Shown: piece by piece, positions 39,124 to 48,701 of the stretch
How positions within the stretch are numbered: position 1 is the stretch's first letter
Layout of the letters: each line of letters opens with the position of its first letter
Origin: Symbiodinium natans
Lineage: Eukaryota > Sar > Dinophyceae > Suessiales > Symbiodiniaceae
Reading direction: 5' to 3'
Assembly: GCA_905221605.1 (NCBI GenBank)
Contig: CAJNDS010002086.1
Coordinates: forward strand, 441,001-505,000
DNA length: 64,000 nucleotides
The notes under the pieces: generated by a model
Databases searched by the model: none
The model's input: the letters and a program-made list of their open reading frames with translations, nothing else
Told to the model about the DNA's origin: nothing
Translations under genes and position numbers: made by a program

Positions 39124-39237
39124 TGGTATCCCAGTGGTGCCCTCTTGCCCCGTTTTTTCGCTCAAGGTTCCCCTACAGAGTAACCTACCCCCACAAGGGA
39201 ACCCTTATTGTTATATATGGTTACGAAGCTACCAAGC
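39124..39237 (+). mobile_element. Family H element
   Basis: GGTATCCCAGTGGTGCCCTC ... TTACGAAGCTACCAAG. Confidence 0.8.
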
Positions 39238-39264
39238 TCCTATACAGTAAACAATCCCCAAAGC

Positions 39265-39369
39265 TTGGGATGTTCCCCCTTATACTAACAGTCCTTAATA
39301 GGTATTATCGTACCCCCCCCCAATTATAATCCCTGTTCAGGGCTGTTCGTATAAGGGGGAACATCCCAA
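39265..39369 (+). mobile_element. Family C element, intact
   Basis: TTGGGATGTTCCCCCTTATA ... TATAAGGGGGAACATCCCAA. Confidence 0.9.
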
Positions 39370-39701
39370 CCCATAACAACGAAAAACTCCCAACAACAAA
39401 TTTGCATCCTCTGAGGCCTCTCAAAGCCATCCCGCTGTCCCATTCAAGCCAATTTCACGAACCTCACAACGCAACCTCTCACAACGTACCCGAAACCCTG
39501 AACCCCAGACCCTAAACCCTAAACCCGAAACCCCTAAACCCGAAGCCCTAAATCCTAAACCCTAAACCCAACATCTCAGAGCGCAACTGCTCTTAAGCCT
39601 CACCACCCTCTTCCTAAACGCTAAACCCTAAACCCTAAACCCTAAACCCAAAGAGGCTACCGAGTCGGGCCCTTCAACTTCGGCCGCCCCCCGACATGCC
39701 A

Positions 39702-39832
39702 GGTTTAGGGTTCAGGCCCTGAACCCTGAACCCTGAACCCTGAACCCTGAACCCTAAACCCTAAACCCTAAACCCTAAACCCTAAACCCTAAACCCTAAA
39801 CCCTAAACCCTAAACCCTAAACCCTAAACCCT
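39702..39832. repeat. Telomeric array with head-to-head junction
   Basis: GGTTTAGGGTTCAGG meets CCCTGAACCCTGAA: the junction is a perfect palindrome of two variant units. The array continues as CCCTGAA then CCCTAAA for about 110 bp. Confidence 0.93.
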
Positions 39833-39970
39833 GACCGACTGCCCAAGCCCGGATGCAAAAGGGTTCACAGTTGCAAAAGGGTTTAGGCTAGGGTGTAGGG
39901 TTTAGGGCTTCCAATATCTACTGTTCTTCATTCACGCTTGGGCTGTTCGATACCCTTGCCTTGCATGACC

Positions 39971-40089
39971 TACAAGGCCCCTTACTATACTAACCATAGT
40001 GGAGGGACTTATAACCTAATTTAGGGTCCTTATAACCCAATTTAGGGCCCTTGTAACTCTACTCATAACTTGGGGGGGCCCTCCTTGTA
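39971..40089 (+). mobile_element. Family D element
   Basis: TACAAGGCCCCTTACTATAC ... GGGGGGGCCCTCCTTGTA. Confidence 0.88.
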
Positions 40090-40439
40090 TCCGGTCCATC
40101 CGCAGATGCCTTCCATCTTCCAACGTTGGCATGTGTTTTCTGACCCCCTTTTTTTGTGTGTCCACATCAAGAAGCAAGAATGCTTTGGTTTCAGCCCACA
40201 CAACATGCCATTTGCCGCACCACTTCTGGGTACGGTAGAGGGTTGAAGGTTGCTTCGGGTTTTCCAGTCGCGGCGTGCAGCTTTGGATGTGAAAAGGCTA
40301 GGGTTCAAAGGGGACAGAAGGGGTCAGAAGGGGAAATGCAACTAGCAGGGAGGGGTTTCGATGCGTTTGTGCCTTGCGTACTTGGAGACCAAATTGCAAC
40401 TGCCTGTGGCTGCCACCTCCGGACCTGACACACTTATGC

Positions 40440-41093
40440 CTAGTAGTAGAGTAGGTAACCTTTAACCTTGTGGGGGTAGTATAATTCCCTTATAATCCCA
40501 AAGGTTAACCTGTAATCCCCCCAAGTTACTGGACAACTAGGAATACAACCCAATCCATCGGATGCCCAGGAGAGCCAAGGCGCTGTGGAGGGGAGGGTTC
40601 CCATGGGTTGCCTGGGCGGCTGGGAAGGATTGGGTGCTGGAGGTAGGGGTTGAGGGTTGCAGGGTTTGGGTTTTCGAGGTTTCGCATGAAAGTCAAGGTG
40701 TTTGAACAAACACTACTTGTTGGGGCTGTTGAGGAGTTCAGGAAGTTGAGAGCTTTGCTCATCACCCTGGAGCTGTGTGCTTCTGGACACAGGTTTGGAT
40801 GCTAAGATCGAGGAGGTGAACGACGCGGAGGCTGCAGAGTAATTGACTTTCTGGTTTGTCCGAATGCGCGGCCAAAACCCCCACAAAGCATCCGCCTTGG
40901 TCCTCCTACTCGGCACTCGTCTGAAGGCTGGCTCAACCCCGTAAATCTCTGAAAGCCTCGTACTTTCCTTTTCATTGCCTAGGCTGTGATGTGTTGGCGT
41001 TCCACCTGTAAGCCTATAAGACCGTGATCGGGAGGCGGCCGACGAGACGTCCACATGTGCCCCAGCAGCCGCCAATGAGATGGCTGCAGGCAC
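40440..41093 (-). CDS. Possible coding region on the minus strand
   Basis: The minus-strand frame 41093-40713 contains VEPAFRRVPSRRTKADALWG and DEQSSQLPELLNSPNK and closes with a stop. An L-type palindromic element lies at 40445-40510. Exon structure not resolved; family unknown. Confidence 0.3.
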
Positions 41094-41639
41094 GGGCTTC
41101 TTGCGCGCGAAGATTGCGTGCTGAAAGACCCTAAACCCTATAAACCCTAAACCCTAACCCCGTTTCAGGGTTCCAGGATCTGCCATGTTGCACCCCATTG
41201 AGGACCTTTTGTGACAATGTGTTCAGTGGTTGTGGGCGCTTCGGCAAGTCCAGGTTTGAACAGGGGTGTTTCAGCATGACGTGAGGCATGGGCTAACGTT
41301 CGGCGCGGTGGCTGTGTAGCTTCTGATGATTTTGAGGCTCTATAGTCTTGTTTCAGAGCTTGGCAAAACACTGCTTGGCAAAACAGCTTTGAGAACAACC
41401 AGGCTGAAGTAACCTCCTGGGCAATGCAGCCGTGGGTCCGTGGGTGTCTGGCCTTGTTTGGGGATTGGAGCTGTGAGACTGAAGCTCGTCACAGCTTGCG
41501 ATTGGTGAAGGTATTCGCACACACACACACACACGTTGGCATTCTTGATGTGGTATGTTGGTAAGACTCATCAGCTGAGCCCTTTAAGAGACTCAAGAGA
41601 CCCTGTGCGAAGCTCCTTGAAATCAGACACATCGGGAAT

Positions 41640-41965
41640 TGTGGGAGGTGACGAGCTGAAGGACGACTTGGAGGCCAAGATTCCTGCTTTTCGCCTTGCT
41701 TGGTGCTTTTCTTGCGTTGAAGGTCTTCGTAAGAACCCTAAACCCTAAACCCTAAACCCTAAACCCTGAACCCTAAACTTATTTGGAGCCCCAAGCCGCA
41801 AGCCCAAAGCAAAGACGGGGCCGGCTCAGGATTTTTGGAAATCCACGAAAAACGATGTTGCTCGATGCTTCTCGATGCACAGGCCGTGCAGTCCAGGCCC
41901 TCGTCCAGCGCTGCTGCTTGGCCGCAGCACAACCCAAAGAGAGTGAATCCAAACACCGGAATCAT
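41640..41965 (+). CDS. Possible gene, two exons around a telomeric array
   Basis: GAG|G opens a frame with GDELKDDLEAKIPAFRLAWC (about 41645-41722). After the array (41734-41778) a frame with SPKQRRGRLRIFGNPRKTML continues to about 41960, where family B begins. Boundaries are tentative. Confidence 0.35.
41734..41778 (-). repeat. Interstitial telomeric array
   Basis: Six CCCTAAA/CCCTGAA units. Confidence 0.96.
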
Positions 41966-41966
41966 G

Positions 41967-42053
41967 CCAGGATGGGCTACTAGGCCTCAAAATCCCCATA
42001 CTGAACCCTATAAAGGGCCTCTTCAGGGATTAGGGTATAAGAGTCCATCCGGG
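41967..42053 (+). mobile_element. Family B element
   Basis: CCAGGATGGGCTACTAGGCC ... TAAGAGTCCATCCGGG. Confidence 0.85.
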
Positions 42054-42152
42054 TGAAGGAGACTTGGGGAACTCCGCATCTTGGGCCCTTGACGCCTTTT
42101 CTTAGCTAACCCGGACTTGCAAGGCCGTTGCGAGGTTGGGATTGCTAGGCGT

Positions 42153-42241
42153 AGGCCCTTGAGAATATTTTCCCCTGATTGGGTTTAAGAGGACCACATT
42201 TCGGAATATTTTTTCGGAGGGTTTTTAAGGGCCATCCTGAA
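42153..42241 (+). mobile_element. Family I element
   Basis: TAGGCCCTTGAGAATATTTT ... TTTTTAAGGGCCATCCTG. Confidence 0.75.
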
Positions 42242-42479
42242 TTACATCCTCATGGGGGGGCTGAGGGACGCTACATGTCCCCTAAGGCTCCATGTACCTT
42301 GATAGGGAACACTTGGGCCTTAAAGTGTTCCGATATAGGGACTATGGGGCCCGAGTATATACTAATGAAGTGCATGGACCCTTTTTCTCTCTCTCTCTCT
42401 CTCCTTAAACCCTAAACCCTAAACCCTACAAAGCCCTGGTGAGCCAAGGAGGTGCAAGGCATGCCAATGGGAATCTGCA

Positions 42480-42489
42480 TTTTTTTTTT

Positions 42490-42520
<31 letters not shown>

Positions 42521-42521
42521 G
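42480..42521 (+). repeat. T-run followed by G-run
   Basis: About 20 T then 22 G. Confidence 0.95.
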
Positions 42522-42793
42522 CTGAGGGGCTTTCAGGATCTCTGGGATGCTTTAACTCGATCAGTGTTAGGGATCCTTTTTACTTTTTGGGTTATCGGCT
42601 TTCTTATATATGAACAATTTTTCTTCCTGGGGGAACAGGGATTAAGCTAAGATCTTGTATAGGTTTTTAGGGTTTAGGGTTAAAAAGGTTTGGGGATCAT
42701 CGAGGACCATGTAGGATTTCGAGCTCAAGTTAAGGGGATGTCAAAGGATTTGGGTTCAGCGATTCAGTTGCAGTTGGGCCAGTTTCAAGCCTC

Positions 42794-42883
42794 AACCCTA
42801 AACCCTAAACCCTAAACCCTAAACCCTAAACCCTAAACCCTAAACCCTAAACCCTAAACCCTAAACCCTAAACCCTAAACCCC
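42794..42883 (-). repeat. Interstitial telomeric array
   Basis: Thirteen perfect CCCTAAA units. Confidence 0.97.
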
Positions 42884-42982
42884 AATTCCTGAAACCACCG
42901 CGGAGGCCGTCGCGCTTTAGGGATTGAGGGCCGTATACCAGGGCTGCGGTAGTCCGAGGCGGTGGCACCCAGAGCTCTGCTT

Positions 42983-43074
42983 TGGGGTTTAAGGTTTAGG
43001 GTTTAGGGTTTAGGGTTTTAAAAAACGGTTTAGGGTTTAGGGTTTAGGGTTTAGGGTTTAGGGTTTAGGGTTTC
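42983..43074 (+). repeat. Telomeric array, two blocks
   Basis: Four units, a TTTTAAAAAACGG break, then seven units; lies 100 bp from the opposite-strand array at 42794. Confidence 0.96.
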
Positions 43075-43270
43075 GGGAACAAACTCCTAACCAGGAGTTC
43101 TCAGTCGACGTTGGCCTGCTTTACCCAGGGCCTGAGACTTGAGCTTCAGACTTTGCAACTCGGAACTTTAGGTCCTAAACTACTTTTGGCCCTCTAGGTC
43201 ACAGAGTCTCCTATCCCCAAATGTCGAGCTGGTGTAGAAGAGCTAGAGCTCTGAACTCCCAGAACCAACC

Positions 43271-43367
43271 CCCTAAACCCTAAACCCTTATCATCCCTAA
43301 ACCCTAAACCCTCGACCCTAGACCCTAACCCTAAACCCTAAACCCCAAACCCTAAACCCTAAACCCT
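43271..43367 (-). repeat. Degenerate telomeric array
   Basis: CCCTAAA with CCCTTATCAT, CCCTCGA and CCCTAGA variants. Confidence 0.93.
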
Positions 43368-43372
43368 GGCAG

Positions 43373-43770
43373 GCCTCGAAAGCAAGATGGACGAGGGCAC
43401 CGCAGCCAGAGAGGCCAGGAATCTGCGCGCCACGCCTGACTTCGCGCGCTTCGCGGGCAGGGCCGCATAGGATGCTTTGGTGAACCCAGATCTTCCAAAA
43501 CCCCTTAATTAAGGTATATACCTTAATTCCTAATAAGGATCCTTAGTATAAATTAGGGTATATTCCTTATTTAAGGGGTTTTGGAAGATCTGGGAAGATT
43601 TCGGGGGTTCACCTGTTTCCGACCCAGTTGGGGCCTTAAAAAAAGGTCGGCTTCAGGGTGCTGAGGCGCGGCTTGTTGTTCCCACAGGCGACGGACGAAC
43701 TCCTCGATGAAATGGACCTCACGTTCGGATGTTCTGATGCCCCTCGCCTAGTCAGGCCGAGTCGTGTGTA
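43373..43770 (+). CDS. Unidentified gene, 3' end
   Basis: Exon 43373-43461 (GGCAG|G acceptor; contains SKMDEGTAAREARNLRATPD) ends in phase 0 at a GC donor. Exon 43688-43770 (TTGTTCCCACAG|G, a good pyrimidine tract) continues with DELLDEMDLTFGCSDAPRLV to TAG. The 226-nt intron contains the intact family A element. Charged, helical-looking; family unknown. Confidence 0.55.
43485..43594 (+). mobile_element. Family A element, intact
   Basis: 110 bp, ends CCCAGATCTTCCAAAACCCC / GGGGTTTTGGAAGATCTGGG. In the intron described above. Confidence 0.92.
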
Positions 43771-43958
43771 GAAGGCGAAGGCTCTCGGATATCATGGCCA
43801 AGATGTCGACCATCCAACATATCAAAAAAAAAACCGAAACATTTGAAGATCGACAAACCTTTATGTCTTCAGGGCATTGTTCCTGATCCTGCTGGCAGAG
43901 TGCTTGCAGTGCTCTGAACTATTGCCTTGCCAGAGAAAGCATGGTACGCATTATGCGA

Positions 43959-43997
43959 TTTAGGGCTTAGGGTTTAGGGTTTAGGGTTTAGGGTTTG
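43959..43997 (+). repeat. Short telomeric array
   Basis: Five units including TTTAGGGC. Confidence 0.95.
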
Positions 43998-44085
43998 CGG
44001 GAGTGTCGGGATCGGGTTGGAGCAGGTCAGCAGCATTCCCTGCAATCTTGTTCTCAGATCTGACCTTGCCGTAGGTCATATCATA

Positions 44086-44188
44086 CCCTTGATAAAATGG
44101 GGGGGGGGTTTATCTACCCTATACTATGATAGTTCCTGTTAAGGTATATGGACCCTAAACCCGTTTAGGGCTCATGTGGTCCCCAAGG
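44086..44188 (+). mobile_element. Family F element
   Basis: CTTGATAAAATGGGGGGG ... TTTAGGGCTCATGTGGTCCC, CAAGG. The left end is decayed. Confidence 0.75.
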
Positions 44189-44276
44189 TAAGTTCTCAAC
44201 CACGCCGAAGAGCCAAAGCCAAGGCAAAAATGCCAGACATCCCTGAGGCAGACCCTCCAGGTGCAGCACTTCAAAT

Positions 44277-44348
44277 TTAGGGTTTAGGGTTTAGGGTTTA
44301 GGGTTTAGGGTTTGGGGTTTAGGGTTTGGGGTTTAGGGTTTAGGGTTT
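44277..44348 (+). repeat. Interstitial telomeric array
   Basis: Ten units with two TTTGGGG. Confidence 0.96.
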
Positions 44349-44351
44349 GAG

Positions 44352-44625
44352 GCGGTTAGCGTGTCTAAGCTTCGTGCCCAGACTGCGTTTAGGCCCTGGG
44401 AGTCTCCATACAGATGTGCGTCTGACGACTAGATAGTTGCAAGATGCGGAGAGGGCAAAAGCTGTGCTTAACGTCGTTTTTTTTCAGCTGTCCCTTTTGG
44501 CTTCGTTAAACGGCCCTAAACCCCAAACAAAGCTTGATTTCCTCTCCCGTGACCAGGCCAGGAAACCAGGAGGGACACCGGGCGGGGAGGCGAGGAGACT
44601 GGTTCACCCCACATTCGGGTGTTGA
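44352..44625 (+). CDS. Unidentified gene, two probable exons
   Basis: The segment 44352-about 44416 (acceptor TTTGAG|G at the array edge) contains VSVSKLRAQTAFRPWESPY. A terminal exon 44488-44625 after a classic TTTTTTTTCAG acceptor contains KLDFLSRDQARKPGG and stops at TGA. The join was not verified; a small exon near 44443 is possible. Confidence 0.4.
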
Positions 44626-44943
44626 AAAGATGAAATCAACACGGAAGGAAAGAAACAAAAGAAAGCCCTGCGCAGCGACTTCAAAAAAGATCCTTTCTTA
44701 CAGAACCCAGAAGGGCCAGGATAGCTGATTTTTTTTGCGGGTTTGGGGTTTAGAGTTTAGGGGTTAGGATGAGACTCTCCTTATGTTTCCCGTTGGCCGA
44801 ATGCGATTTCATTCTTACATATTGATGTCCGATTCCGAAAGTAAGTTAATTCAATCTTAACATTGCTTTCGATCCCTGACCCCTTCCTGCCTTACGCCAT
44901 GAGCCCCTCCAGCTGAGCCTTTTGCATGGTGAACCCAGAGCTG

Positions 44944-44988
44944 GTTTAGGGTTTAGGGTTTAGGGTTAAGGGTTTGGGTTTAGGGGGT
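44944..44988 (+). repeat. Short telomeric array
   Basis: Six units with TTAAGGG and TTTGGG variants. Confidence 0.94.
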
Positions 44989-45060
44989 TGGCTTGTCAAG
45001 ACATCTCCAAGAACCCCCCCCCCCCCCCCCAAAGTGCCCCAAAACATCCCAGAACTTCAG

Positions 45061-45704
45061 CTTGAGCGCCGGAGAAACTGCAAAACCTGAACCTTCCCGA
45101 CAAGGAGCTCGGCCAAAGCTGTCCTCCCAGGACGGCAGTCCGCATCCTGCGAGCTAGCGGGTCTCAGTGATGTTTCGATGCTGAGGGTTTAGGGTTTAGG
45201 GTTTAGGGTTTAGGGTTTAGGGTTTAGGGTTTAGTCTCAGGGTTTGCGGCTCCAGTGCTTAAGAAAAGCAGGTTCCCCTTTAGCTTGAGCGAAGATACAC
45301 CTCGCCCCCTTCGTTCTAGTGCAGCAAAAGGGCCGGCCCTAAACCCTAAACCCTAAACCCTAAACCCTAAACCCTAAACCCTAAACCCTAAACCCTAAAC
45401 CCTAAACCCTAAACCCTAACCCCAAACCCTAAACCCTAAACCCCAAACCCTAAACCCTAATCCCTAAGTTTTTCCAGGATGGTGGAGATGCTGAGCTGGC
45501 ACCGGACCATGCCAGCATCTCCGGCATCGACGCCTCCCTGGTCAAGCCGGAGGGAGGCTTGCAGGGGTTTAGGGTTTAGGGTTTAGGGGATTTGGGGAAG
45601 TTCGGCATGGATTTGGGATGATTGAAGTGGAGTCTCTTGGGGTTCGGGGTGGCCCCGAGAATCCGCTGAGTCCGAAGATCTGCAAGCCAGCCACCAAGAC
45701 TTGA
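45061..45704 (+). CDS. Unidentified multi-exon gene, 3' end complete
   Basis: Exons 45061-45152 (contains AGETAKPEPSRQGARPKLSS), 45272-45335 (contains LSEDTPRPLRSSAAKGP), 45478-45566 (TTTTTCCAG|G acceptor; contains GDAELAPDHASISGIDASLV) and 45587-45704 (contains EVRHGFGMIEVESLGV, stop TGA). Junctions 2-3 (GC donor CCG|GCCCTAAAC, telomeric intron) and 3-4 keep frame. Junction 1-2 does not match and probably hides a small exon. Intron 3-4 would be only 20 nt. Family unknown. Confidence 0.55.
45184..45233 (+). repeat. Interstitial telomeric array
   Basis: Seven TTTAGGG units. Confidence 0.96.
45337..45467 (-). repeat. Telomeric array in plus-strand intron
   Basis: Nineteen units including CCCCAAA variants. 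Antisense orientation relative to the gene: GCCCTAAAC is the donor. Confidence 0.96.
45567..45586 (+). repeat. 20-nt telomeric intron candidate
   Basis: GTTTAGGGTTTAGGGTTTAG: fewer than three units, GT-AG, between two exons whose frame matches only if these 20 nt are removed. Confidence 0.6.
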
Positions 45705-46433
45705 AGCAAGAGCAAAGCCCCAGAGCCCCATTGCGGCACCAAACCTTGCCGATCCACCTCTGAAGCCTTGAACCTTAAGCCCTAAACCCTAAACCCTGAG
45801 ATAGCACCGAGTAAACCGTAAACCCTAAACCCTAAAGCTTAAAGCCTAAACCCAGCCCACAGCCTGGATCCAGGGGACACTGAGGATGAGGGGATGCCTT
45901 AAGTGGACTTGGCACCGACACTGGAAACCCGGTTTAGGGTTTAGGGTTTAGGGCTGGCAAGTTGGTAATCTCCGTGTTGTCGTGCTCAGGTTTTGAGGCG
46001 GTTCTAGATAACAGCCACACGTTTTTTTTGGATAGAATATCTTCCGAGACCGCAAGTACCATGGAACATTTCTTGGGTGTACTTCCTGTGCTGCAGAATT
46101 CCCCATTGAGGGTAGACAGAGACCACACGAAAGTGTCAGAGTGACTCCATCCTCAAGCCCTCGTGTAAACTCTAAGCCCTGAACCTCACACTGAAGTCCG
46201 ATAGCTTCGGCCACAAGTCCTGTCACTTTATTCTTATCATGGCGCAGGGGCTTCGACAAAAGCACAGCTCTTTTCCAATGGCAGGGAGGAAATAATGATC
46301 GATGTACAGTCACTGAGGGCGACAGTCACAACCCCACCTCCTGTCTACACCCACGAGATGCAGGGGGGGGGGGGGGCGTTGAAGAGTGGTTCAAGGCACC
46401 TTATGAGATTAGCCTTGGCACCCGCATACTTAC

Positions 46434-46633
46434 GCAAGTAAGCCTTCTGGAGGGGGTGCACGAGTCTTCGTGGGGCTGCCCTGAACCCTAAACCCTAAAC
46501 CCTAAACCCTAAACCCTAAACCCTAAACCCTAAACCCTAAACCCTAAACCCTAAACCCTAAACCCTAAACCCTAAACCCTAAACCCTTTTCTGGACTTAA
46601 GTGCTTTTGTGGAGCTGCGGTCGCAGCCCCTGC
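46434..46633 (-). CDS. Unidentified minus-strand gene, two exons across a telomeric intron
   Basis: Exon 46633-46585 (CAAG|G acceptor; contains GAATAAPQKHLSPEK) ends in phase 1 at G|GTTTAGGG. Exon 46480-46434 (TTCAG|GG acceptor; contains HEDSCTPSRRLTC) restores frame and ends at a canonical GTAAGT donor. Exons further upstream (about 46730-47010) include a segment with MGDSGLVLL interrupted by the longest array in the window. Family unknown. Confidence 0.55.
46481..46584 (-). repeat. Telomeric-array intron of the minus-strand gene
   Basis: 104 nt, about fifteen CCCTAAA units with one CCCTGAA at the acceptor end. Confidence 0.93.
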
Positions 46634-46750
46634 CTTGCACATCGTCAAACTCTCGGGAGATGCAGAGTAATGCAGGGGGTCACGTATACACCAGAATGAT
46701 TTAGGGTTTACACTGAACCCTAAACCCGAAGGACATCCCTCTGACAGCCT

Positions 46751-46970
46751 TCAACAACCGTAAACCCTAACCCTAAACCCTAAACCCTAAACCCTAAACC
46801 CTAAACCCTAAACCCTAAACCCTAAACCCTAAACCCTAAACCCTAAACCCTAAACCCTAAACCCTAAACCCTGAACCCTGAACCCTAAACCCTAAACCCT
46901 AAACCCTAAACCCTAAACCCTAAACCCTAAACCCTAAACCCTAAACCCTAAACCCTAAACCCTCAACAAC
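46751..46970 (-). repeat. Longest telomeric array, flanked by 8-bp direct repeats
   Basis: About 29 units (46761-46963) between two copies of TCAACAAC (46751-46758, 46963-46970). Two CCCTGAA units sit mid-array. Confidence 0.95.
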
Positions 46971-47307
46971 AAGACCAGGCCCGAATCTCCCATGGTTTTG
47001 GAGTTTGTGGCTTCAGGTCTTCAATAGATCGGTTCAAAGTTCAACGGACCTCCTGGGTCTTTGCCAACATAGGGTACCCCTTTTATACCCCAAATAGAAC
47101 AGATTCCCCATAAAGGGACCCCCCAAAAAGGTGCCCCCAATTTTCGGAAACCCCCATATCCCTGCGCTGCCTCCTGTGGCCACAGAGCGCCAACAGCGAC
47201 CAGTAGAACAGAGGCGGACGTCAGAGGAGAGCACAGTGCGATGCGGTTTACGGTTTAGGGTTTCGAAGGCCTTTCCCAGCTGACTTCAGGAGTCTGGGTT
47301 CAAAAAA

Positions 47308-47357
47308 GGGTTTAGGGTGTAGGGGTTTAGGGGTTCAGGGTTTAGGGGTTTAGGGTG
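47308..47357 (+). repeat. Degenerate telomeric array
   Basis: TTTAGGG, TGTAGGGG, TTTAGGGG and TTCAGGG units. Confidence 0.9.
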
Positions 47358-47544
47358 CTTTCAGCATGTGAAGTGGGCTTGATGGTCCCTTATGGGTCAC
47401 TGTCAATTGTTTCTGTTGGTGGAAAAAAAGGGTCCCATCTTTCAAAGTTGTTCGCTTTGCTTGCTTGCCGTGTCCGGTGATCGCTTCTGCTTGTCCCCTG
47501 CTTATTCTTCCCGCTGTTCTGCTTTCCCTTTCCGGGCCTTTCTT

Positions 47545-47649
47545 CAATTCTAACTGTACTTATTATAACTGTCCGTATCACCATATTAGGGCACTTAAGG
47601 GGCAAGTACCGTTATAGTTGGTGAATAAGTACCGTGAACCTCCAAGTAT
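47545..47649 (+). mobile_element. Family E element, left arm missing
   Basis: CAATTCTAACTGTACTTATT ... AAGTACCGTGAACCTCCAAG. Confidence 0.8.
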
Positions 47650-48076
47650 TGGCTCCAAGATATGGACCTTAGTGCCTAGGATGCATACAAGCTGTCTCAG
47701 GGATGTGAGCATGCCTGTGCTTCTCCTCAGCAGTATGCGTCTTGAATTCGTGCATCTCTCTTCAAGAGCCCTGTGCCCCTGAAACACCGATTGCGACCGG
47801 TTGGGACGGTTAGGACCGAGTCTTCAAGCCCTTACCCTCAACCCTTCCCTAATCTACACCTTCAAGCCCTCTATGGCATCGAATGTTCCTTTGATACTGT
47901 TGCCGGAGCCCAGGTCACTCTCTCCAGGATTGTTTTGGGCTTGGGATGTGGAATTGGCAGTGCCCCCCTCCGGGATGTTGAGTTCATCATTGGTTCCTCG
48001 TCCAGTATCCATACCCCTGGCAAACCGTGTCCGTAGGTCGGAAAACCTACACCCTAAACCCCAAACCCTAGGTCAA

Positions 48077-48152
48077 GCCCGCTTTCGACTAAGAACAGTT
48101 GACCTAGGGAGCGAAAAAACCCTTGGTCAACTGTTCTAAGTCGAAAGCGGGC
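48077..48152. other. Strong hairpin, 28-bp stem
   Basis: The left arm GCCCGCTTTCGACTAAGAAC continues to AGTTGACC (48077-48104). The reverse complement at 48125-48152 has one mismatch; the loop is 20 nt. Far more perfect than the MITE palindromes and single-copy here. Confidence 0.85.
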
Positions 48153-48202
48153 CGAAAAGAATCAGCAGTCGCTGTGGAGTCAGTAGGAGGACCAGTTTCA
48201 GG

Positions 48203-48421
48203 AGCTGGGCTCCACCGACGCAGCAGCAGATGGCTTGGGCTGCTGTCACTCCGAAAAAGACTCGACGCGGAGCGTTACGTTACAACAGTTCACATGTTGC
48301 TCTGTTTCACCGGGGCGCCGTGCGACGAGCGTGGACCACGACACGGTACCAAGACGCGTCAAGACGCGCACACATGTACACAGACACAGAGACACAAATA
48401 GAAGATGGACATCCACAATGA
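48203..48421 (+). CDS. Probable terminal exon
   Basis: After TTTCAG|G the frame contains MAWAAVTPKKTRRGALRYNS and RAHMYTDTETQIEDGHPQ, ending TGA 48421. Two other plus frames are partly open. Family unknown. Confidence 0.4.
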   Translation, partial: SWAPPTQQQMAWAAVTPKKTRRGALRYNSSHVALFHRGAVRRAWTTTRYQDASRRAHMYTDTETQIEDGHPQ

Positions 48422-48515
48422 ACACACTGTTCATATTGACTTAGACATGCAAGACAGGTCTCCTGCTCACATGAATTCAAAAGCGCTTTTGCCATCGTTG
48501 ATTTGCTTATCTGGT

Positions 48516-48701
48516 ACTTGGAGGCTCATGGTACTTTTTAACCAATTCTAACAGTACTTGTAACTGTACTTACTACCATATTGGGGCACTTCACGGGCTT
48601 AGGAGCGGGGTATAAGCACAGTCATATTTGGCTAATAAGTACCATGAACCTCCAAGCCCTAAACCCTAAACCCTAAACCCTAAACCCTAAACCCCCAAGT
48701 A
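48516..48701 (+). mobile_element. Family E element with telomeric insert at its terminus
   Basis: TACTTGGAGGCTCATGGTAC ... ACCATGAACCTCCAAG, then six CCCTAAA units (48657-48694), then CCAAGTAT completing the element end. CCAAG is duplicated on both sides of the insert. Confidence 0.85.

Noticed and set aside
44152..44172. CCCTAAACCCGTTTAGGG as a telomeric array
   Set aside because: It is part of the family F palindrome, seen in other copies as ATAAACCCTTTTAGGG.
47034..47234. 66-codon minus-strand ORF
   Set aside because: Its second half is a repeat-like palindromic stretch (GGGGGTTTCCGAAAATTGGG), so the frame is unlikely to be a continuous protein.
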